From Curtobacterium sp. MCBA15_012 (GTDB lineage Bacteria; Actinomycetota; Actinomycetes; Actinomycetales; Microbacteriaceae), in the NCBI RefSeq assembly GCF_001864935.2, contig NZ_CP126267.1, forward strand, positions 2,790,001-2,854,000: a DNA stretch of 64,000 bases. The letters are read 5' to 3'. The translations under genes were made by a program, and so were the position numbers. A model generated the notes under the pieces. The model worked only from the letters and a program-made list of their open reading frames with translations, was not told the origin of the DNA and made no database searches. Below are positions 59,731-64,000 of this stretch, piece by piece. How positions within the stretch are numbered: position 1 is the first letter of the stretch; every line of letters starts with the position of its first letter.

Positions 59731-60759
59731 TCAGACGGTCGGCCGCACCAACGGGATGACCTGCTCGCCGAAGCGCTCCATCTCCTCGGCCTGCGGCGAG
59801 AACTGCAGCAGGAGCGTGTCGACCCCGGCGTCCTCGAACGCGCGGATCCGGTCGGCCACCTGCTGCGGCGTCCCGACGAACCCGGGACGCAGGCCACGGT
59901 TCGACACCGAGTAGTCCTCGAGCGAGGGCACGTGCTCGAGCTGCGACTTCGAGATGAAGTCCTGGTACGACTCGTACGCCTTCCCGTGCTGCACGTCGGT
60001 GATGCGCGCGAGCTCGGCCTGTGCCTCCGCCTCGGTCTCGCGCACGATGACGTACGCGGCCATGCCGAACGCCTCGAACGGCGCGGCCCCGGCCTCCTCG
60101 CGCCGACGTCGCATCTCGGCGATCTTCGTCCGGAGCTCGTCGACCGTGCCGCCGTGCGTCAGGTACGCGTCGGCGAAGCGGGTGATCGCGCCCTTGCCCG
60201 CCTCGCTCTCGCCGCCCGCGTAGATGCGCGGCGTGACGCGGGGCTTCGGCTCGAGGTGCGCGTTCTGCACGTCGTAGTACTCCCCCGAGAACGAGAACGG
60301 CGTCTCCGCCCACAGTCCCTTGAGGATCGCGACGAACTCCTCGGTGCGCGCGTACCGGTCGTCGTGCTCCGAGAAGATGCCGCCGTACTGCCGTGCCTCC
60401 TCGGCCCACCAGGCGCTCACCACGTTGAACGTGAACCGCCCGCACGAGATCTCGTCGATCGTGGCCGCCTGCTTCGCGGTCACGGCCGGCAGGTGGTAGC
60501 CGGGGCGCATCGCCGCCATGATCTCCAGGCGCTCGGTCGTCGCCGCGAGCGCCGCCGCGAGGGCCCACGCCTCGAGGCTCGGCGCCGCCGTCCCCTTGAT
60601 GTCGTTGAGGTTGAGCTCCGGCACGAGCGTCAGGTCGAAGCCGATGCGCTCGGCGCGCTGCGCGAGCCGCTTCACGTAGTCGAACGTGACGGGCATCGCC
60701 TCGTCCTCGACGTTGCGCAGCCAGCCGCCGAAGAGCGGGGTCCAGTATCCGAATCGCAC
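59731..60759 (-). CDS. LLM-class flavin-dependent monooxygenase (SsuD-like)
   Basis: A 342-aa luciferase-like TIM-barrel enzyme using reduced FMN. FGYWTPLFGGWLRNVEDE opens the protein; VVSAWWAEEARQYG, HDDRYARTEEF and PRIYAGGESEAGKGAI follow, a pattern close to SsuD-like alkanesulfonate monooxygenases. No ssu transporter or flavin reductase is nearby, so the substrate is open. The start is GTG at 60759, nine bases after AAGGA. It lies downstream of the ATP-grasp gene on the same strand, with two palindromic repeats between. Confidence 0.88.
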   Translation of the reverse strand: MRFGYWTPLFGGWLRNVEDEAMPVTFDYVKRLAQRAERIGFDLTLVPELNLNDIKGTAAPSLEAWALAAALAATTERLEIMAAMRPGYHLPAVTAKQAATIDEISCGRFTFNVVSAWWAEEARQYGGIFSEHDDRYARTEEFVAILKGLWAETPFSFSGEYYDVQNAHLEPKPRVTPRIYAGGESEAGKGAITRFADAYLTHGGTVDELRTKIAEMRRRREEAGAAPFEAFGMAAYVIVRETEAEAQAELARITDVQHGKAYESYQDFISKSQLEHVPSLEDYSVSNRGLRPGFVGTPQQVADRIRAFEDAGVDTLLLQFSPQAEEMERFGEQVIPLVRPTV

Positions 60760-60786
60760 GAGTGGTTCCTTGCTGGTGGGGAGTGA

Positions 60787-60830
60787 CGGCCGGGAGGCGC
60801 GGGGCGGGCCCGACCCGCGCCTCCCGGCCG
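60787..60830. repeat. GGGAGGCGCG palindrome, copy 7
   Basis: CGGCCGGGAGGCGCGGG pairs with CCCGCGCCTCCCGGCCG. This and the next copy form a close pair between the ATP-grasp and LLM genes, possibly separating their transcripts. Confidence 0.87.
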
Positions 60831-60839
60831 GTGGTGGGA

Positions 60840-60883
60840 CGGACGGGAGGCACGGTGCGGCGCCGCGCCGCGCCTCCCGTCCG
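60840..60883. repeat. GGGAGGCGCG palindrome, copy 8
   Basis: CGGACGGGAGGCACGGTGCG with a partly complementary right arm ending CGCCTCCCGTCCG, 53 bp after copy 7 and just past the ATP-grasp stop codon. Confidence 0.85.
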
Positions 60884-60898
60884 GTGGGTGGTACCGGA

Positions 60899-61918
60899 TC
60901 AGGCGGTGGTCGCGGCCGCCGCGTACTCGCGCTCGAGGAGCGCGCCGGTGAAGCGCGCGATCGCGCGCGGGCCGGAGACCGGCGCGACCGCCTCGACGGC
61001 GGGGTTGTAGTTCGTGTTCGTGTTGATGTCGTACACGACGGTGCGGCCGTCGGTGGTCTCCATGAACTCGACACCGGCGATCGCGATGCCCTGCTCGGCG
61101 AGGAACGTGCGCAGGCGCTGCACGAGCGGGTGCTCGGCGGTGACCTCGTCCCGCAGGCTGAAGGCCGGGGGTGCGCCGGGCGTCCCGGTGCCGGGCACGT
61201 CGCAGACGGCTCCGGCGATGACCTGGGGGGTGTCCGCTCCGGACGGTACGGCGCACGCGTCGGCCGGGCAGAGCTCGAAGCTGCCGGCGCTCGTGTCGAC
61301 ACGGACGGCGTAGACGAACTCGCCGCCGACGAACTCGGCACGCGTGATGAACGGCTCGCGCGCGGTGAGGTACTCCTGCAGCAGTGTGATGCCGTCGACG
61401 GGCGCCTCGAACTCGGGGCTGCCGACGTACGCGTCGAACTCGGCGAGCGAGTCGAAGCGGCGGACCCCGAGGCCCTTGCCGCCCTGGTTGTGCTTCGTGA
61501 TGAACGGCACGTCCTGCCCGCCGGTGAAGTCCCGGGCGGCCGCCGAGAGCTGCTCGGTGCCGAACACCGCCGTGGTGCGCGGCACGTCGAAGCCGGCGGC
61601 CCGCAGGAGTCCGTGCTGGGCGACCTTGGAGACCTCGAGCTCGAGGACGTGGCTGCCGCCGACGACCGTGCGACCGGCCCGCTCGAGCCAGCCGAGGACC
61701 GCGCGGGTGTACTCCTTGCTGTGCTCGTGGCCGCGGGTGTGGCTGCTCGCCGACATCCGGCTCCAGTACACGCCCGGCTCCGGATCGGCGCCGAGGTCGA
61801 TCCCGCCCTCGGTCAGCAGGACCTCCTGGACCGGGACGCCCTCGGCTGCGAAGGCGGCGGCGAGCGGCGGGAACCACTCGGGGTTCTCGTGGATGACGTA
61901 CACGCGCGGAGTGCTCAC
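60899..61918 (-). CDS. ATP-grasp protein, RimK-like
   Basis: A 339-aa ATP-dependent carboxylate-amine/thiol ligase fold. Key regions are VPFITKHNQGGKGLGVRRFDS (nucleotide-binding lysine and Gly-rich loop, ~residues 139-159), LLQEYLTAREPFITRAEFVGGEFVYAVRVDT and VEFMETTDGRTVVYDINTNTNYNP (Mg ligands Glu/Asn). It joins a carboxylate to an amine or thiol, perhaps in modification or peptide-like synthesis; the substrate is unknown. The start is GTG at 61918. Confidence 0.85.
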   Translation of the reverse strand: MSTPRVYVIHENPEWFPPLAAAFAAEGVPVQEVLLTEGGIDLGADPEPGVYWSRMSASSHTRGHEHSKEYTRAVLGWLERAGRTVVGGSHVLELEVSKVAQHGLLRAAGFDVPRTTAVFGTEQLSAAARDFTGGQDVPFITKHNQGGKGLGVRRFDSLAEFDAYVGSPEFEAPVDGITLLQEYLTAREPFITRAEFVGGEFVYAVRVDTSAGSFELCPADACAVPSGADTPQVIAGAVCDVPGTGTPGAPPAFSLRDEVTAEHPLVQRLRTFLAEQGIAIAGVEFMETTDGRTVVYDINTNTNYNPAVEAVAPVSGPRAIARFTGALLEREYAAAATTA

Positions 61919-61985
61919 CGCCCCACCCTAGGCACGGGTGGTCGGGCGGTGCCAGGAGTGTGACGCGCCGTTGCTTCGGCTCGGT

Positions 61986-62001
61986 GATGTTCTGGAACAT
62001 C
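61986..62001. promoter_or_regulatory. Inverted repeat before the DUF3800 gene
   Basis: GATGTTC and GAACATC form perfect 7-bp arms around TG, centred about 22 bp before the DUF3800 start. The arms point the opposite way (GTTC..GAAC) to a LexA box (GAAC..GTTC). It could be a local operator. Confidence 0.55.
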
Positions 62002-62015
62002 AGTACGGTTGCGTG

Positions 62016-62729
62016 GTGCGCCTCATCTTCATCGACGAATCAGCGAGGGATGACGACTTCTACTTCTTCGGCGCGCTCGTCGCCGACGCCGACGCGATCA
62101 GGTCCATCGAGCGGGGGTTCGACGACATCGGCCGACTGGTGGCCGCACATGTCGGAGGCTTCGAGCCGGATGCGGAGTTCCACGGAGTGGAGATGTTCCA
62201 CGGCGAGGGTCCGTGGAAGGGAGTCCCCGTCGGGTGGCGGGTCAAGGCGTGCACCCTGGCTGCGAAGGTCCTGGCGCGATCCTCGGCCTCGTACGTCCTC
62301 CGCGGCATCGACCTGCAGGCCCACCGCCGCCGCTACGGCTCACGCGCATTCCCTCCGCACCTCCTCACTCTCGCCCAGCTGCTCGAGTGCGTGCACGAGC
62401 GGCTGGGCTCGCTGGACCGCAGCGATGGTCTCGGTCTCGTGCTCGCAGACGAACACCACTCGGCGGCGGGCGCTCGCCGGAGCCTCCGGAGTTTCAAGGT
62501 CGAGAGCGTTCCCGGCTACACGAAGAAGCCGCTCACCCGGATCGCGGACACGATCTACTTCGGCCCCTCGCACGAGAGTCGCATGCTGCAGGGAGCAGAC
62601 CTGGCGACCTACTTCATGAACCGCTCACGAACAGTTGTCGAGAAGGACGAGCGGGCGGCCGCAGCAGTCGCGAAGATCGTGGCGATCCTCGAACGGATCA
62701 CGATCGTGGACTACGTCTGGGCACCGTGA
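62016..62729 (+). CDS. DUF3800 domain-containing protein
   Basis: A 237-aa protein starting LIFIDESARDDDFYFFGALV (DES at residues 7-9), the hallmark of DUF3800, with a conserved ADEHHS in the middle and QGADLATYFMNR near residue 200. The scattered Asp/Glu residues recall an RNase H-like fold, but activity is unproven; family members often occur in mobile or defence contexts. GC content is lower than the flanks. Start GTG at 62016; GTG at 62013 is equally possible. It stands alone, ends at a double terminator and is preceded by a palindrome. Confidence 0.82.
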   Translation: MRLIFIDESARDDDFYFFGALVADADAIRSIERGFDDIGRLVAAHVGGFEPDAEFHGVEMFHGEGPWKGVPVGWRVKACTLAAKVLARSSASYVLRGIDLQAHRRRYGSRAFPPHLLTLAQLLECVHERLGSLDRSDGLGLVLADEHHSAAGARRSLRSFKVESVPGYTKKPLTRIADTIYFGPSHESRMLQGADLATYFMNRSRTVVEKDERAAAAVAKIVAILERITIVDYVWAP

Positions 62730-62732
62730 GAC

Positions 62733-62785
62733 CGGGATGATCCTGATCCCGAACGACACAACGCCCCGCCGATGGCGGGGCGTTG
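62733..62785. terminator. Two hairpins after the DUF3800 gene
   Basis: A small stem CGGGAT/ATCCCG (62733-62751) is followed by a strong 12-bp stem, CAACGCCCCGCC/GGCGGGGCGTTG with loop GAT (62759-62785). They lie between the convergent DUF3800 and MmyB-type genes. The remaining bases to 62867 show no further feature. Confidence 0.8.
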
Positions 62786-62867
62786 GCTGGGTGCGGGAGG
62801 CTCTGCAGCGTCCTGCTCCTCCATCATATCACCGGCTCCCCACGACGCTCGGCGACGTGCTGCAGTC

Positions 62868-63722
62868 CTACCGCGCCGGTTCGGAGCCGAACTGCTGGGT
62901 GCCGAGGACGCCGAGGAGTTCGAGCTTCTGAGCGTCCTCGCTGCCCGGGGGCGCGGTGAACAGGAGCAGGGCCTGTGCCTGGTCGTCGGTGTGCAGGACC
63001 TGGCAGTCGACGGTGATGCGCCCGAGCTCCGGCTGCACGATCGTCTTGTTGTCCGACCACCGGGTCGCGACCTCGTGCCGCTCCCAGAGCTCGCGGAAGG
63101 CGGGGCTCCGGTCGAGCAGGTCCGCGATCAGCTCGGTGGCGCGGCGGTCGCCCGGACCCGCGAGGCCGACCGCTGCCCGCAGCGACGCCACCACGACGCA
63201 CCCGAGCCGGTCGTGCTGCTCGGGGGCGTACTTCGCGAGCTCCGTCCCCGTCACGAACCAGCGCCACGCCTGGTAGCGCTCGTTGCCGGGTAGGCCGACC
63301 GAGGTGCCGAGGAGGGCGGTCGCCAACCGGTTCTCGACGAGCGTCTCGCCGAGCAGGCTGACGACGATCGCCGGGGTGTCCTCGAGGCGGTCGAGCACCC
63401 GCAGGATCGCCGGGTCGACGTGGTCGCTACGGTGCATCCGGACCGGGGCGGTGTGACCGGCGAGGTGGAACAGGTGGTCCCGTTCGTCGAGGCTGCACCG
63501 GAGCGCCCGGGCGATCGCCGCGACCATCTGCTCGGAGGGCTGGGGGCCGCGCTGCTGCTCGAGCCGGGTGTAGTAGTCGACGCTCATGCCGGCGAGTGCG
63601 GCGACCTCCTCGCGGCGGAGGCCGGGCGTGCGGCGGCGGGGTCCGGTGCCGAGTCCGACGTCGTCCGGGCGGAGCGTCTCGCGGCGGCGTCGGAGGAAGT
63701 CGGCGAGAGCGGGACGGTCCAT
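62868..63722 (-). CDS. XRE-family regulator with MmyB-like ligand domain
   Basis: A 284-aa regulator. The N-terminal helix-turn-helix (~residues 20-80) has TPGLRREEVAALAGMSVDYYTRLEQQRG, typical of the MmyB group. The C-terminal ~180 residues (PAIVVSLLGETLVENRLATALLG...RYQAWRWF...LRAAVGLAGPGD) match the MmyB-like PAS-type domain that binds fatty-acid-like ligands. It diverges from the SDR gene across 101 bp; in actinobacteria this type usually controls the adjacent dehydrogenase, which is the likely target here. Confidence 0.92.
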   Translation of the reverse strand: MDRPALADFLRRRRETLRPDDVGLGTGPRRRTPGLRREEVAALAGMSVDYYTRLEQQRGPQPSEQMVAAIARALRCSLDERDHLFHLAGHTAPVRMHRSDHVDPAILRVLDRLEDTPAIVVSLLGETLVENRLATALLGTSVGLPGNERYQAWRWFVTGTELAKYAPEQHDRLGCVVVASLRAAVGLAGPGDRRATELIADLLDRSPAFRELWERHEVATRWSDNKTIVQPELGRITVDCQVLHTDDQAQALLLFTAPPGSEDAQKLELLGVLGTQQFGSEPAR

Positions 63723-63823
63723 GTGCCCATCGTGCCGCCTGGGCCACGGTCGAGCCAGGGATCGCCGGTCCCCCGATGCGCGCGCCCTGGTGGCCGCCCG
63801 TGCGGCGGAGCACGCTGGAGCGC

Positions 63824-64000
63824 ATGGACACCACGAACAGCACCGTCTTCATCCCCGGCGCCACCTCCGGCATCGGGCTCGCCCTCGCCCAGCGCCTGCA
63901 GGCCGCCGGCAGCACCGTCGTCATCGGCGGCCGTCGGCAGGACCGGCTCGACGCCCTGGCCGCCGAGCACGGCTTCGACACCGTGGCGGTCGACGTCGCC
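63824..64000 (+). CDS. Short-chain dehydrogenase/reductase (truncated by window)
   Basis: Only 59 codons are present before the window ends. The start MDTTNSTVFIPGATSGIG carries the SDR nucleotide-binding TGxxxGIG-type motif in the form PGATSGIG (residues 11-18), and VVIGGRRQDRL the following strand and basic residue suited to NADP(H). The substrate cannot be judged. Divergent from the MmyB-type regulator. Confidence 0.88.
   Translation, partial: MDTTNSTVFIPGATSGIGLALAQRLQAAGSTVVIGGRRQDRLDALAAEHGFDTVAVDVA

Noticed and set aside
61986..62001. LexA/SOS box before the DUF3800 gene
   Set aside because: The arms read GTTC..GAAC, the reverse of the actinobacterial SOS motif GAAC..GTTC.

Overview
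The window is a chromosomal piece of a very GC-rich actinobacterium. GNN/CNN-rich codons, tight ATGA/GTGA gene overlaps, the MSMEG_4193/DUF3090/SCO1664 trio, a class E-type (LAxTG) sortase substrate and a DtxR/IdeR box all point there. From recall of similar gene sets I would guess Microbacteriaceae, close to Curtobacterium; that is inference and no search was run. There are 57 protein genes (the last truncated at the right edge) and three tRNAs. I see no rRNA, insertion sequence, prophage or CRISPR array.

Layout. 0-8.4 kb: tRNA-Arg, a dienelactone hydrolase, glucose-6-phosphate dehydrogenase, a Gfo/Idh dehydrogenase, a pyruvate-oxidase-like ThDP enzyme and a wall-anchored 5'-nucleotidase. 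8.7-16.8 kb: an ABC exporter, the iron-uptake operon efeUOB with a DtxR/IdeR box, a divergent TRIC channel with an (RGDA[G/A]G)8 tail, and a TetR regulator. 16.8-17.4 kb: a tandem array of four 56-bp palindromes. 17.4-22.1 kb: a TgpA-like transglutaminase, DUF58 protein and MoxR ATPase operon. 22.5-24.5 kb: an AbiEi/AbiEii type IV toxin-antitoxin pair beside tRNA-Ser(GCT). 24.9-30.8 kb: a GntR regulator, an MFS carrier and a MoxR/ChlI-type AAA plus VWA pair. 30.9-34.7 kb: the conserved actinobacterial trio, then two BLUF blue-light proteins around a gamma-butyrolactone-receptor-like TetR gene. 34.9-38.8 kb: a PepSY protein and the RuMP genes hxlB-hxlA with a divergent regulator. 39.0-43.4 kb: GNAT, a PIN nuclease with an unrecognised partner beside tRNA-Ser(TGA), a HAD phosphatase and serS. 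43.4-48 kb: a MarR/VOC pair with twin operators, a DAG-kinase-like enzyme, pheA and a MarR-GNAT fusion. 48-57 kb: a molybdenum locus (cytochrome b-sulfite-oxidase-fold enzyme, moaA, moaD, modABC, a MoeB-rhodanese, a TOBE/HTH protein) interrupted by a lipid-linked-sugar glycosyltransferase. 57-64 kb: a GT39-like protein, ispE, an LLM flavin monooxygenase, an ATP-grasp ligase, DUF3800, a MmyB-type regulator and a truncated SDR.

Two repeat families recur. One is an intergenic ~44-bp palindrome, GGACGGGAGGCGCGG...CCGCGCCTCCCGTCC (eight full copies, mostly at gene 3' ends, with half-copies inside coding genes). The other is a 56-bp palindrome (four tandem and two dispersed copies). Three patches look distinctly lower in GC and carry toxin-antitoxin or DUF3800 genes; two of them lie directly at the 3' side of tRNA-Ser genes and are likely acquired.
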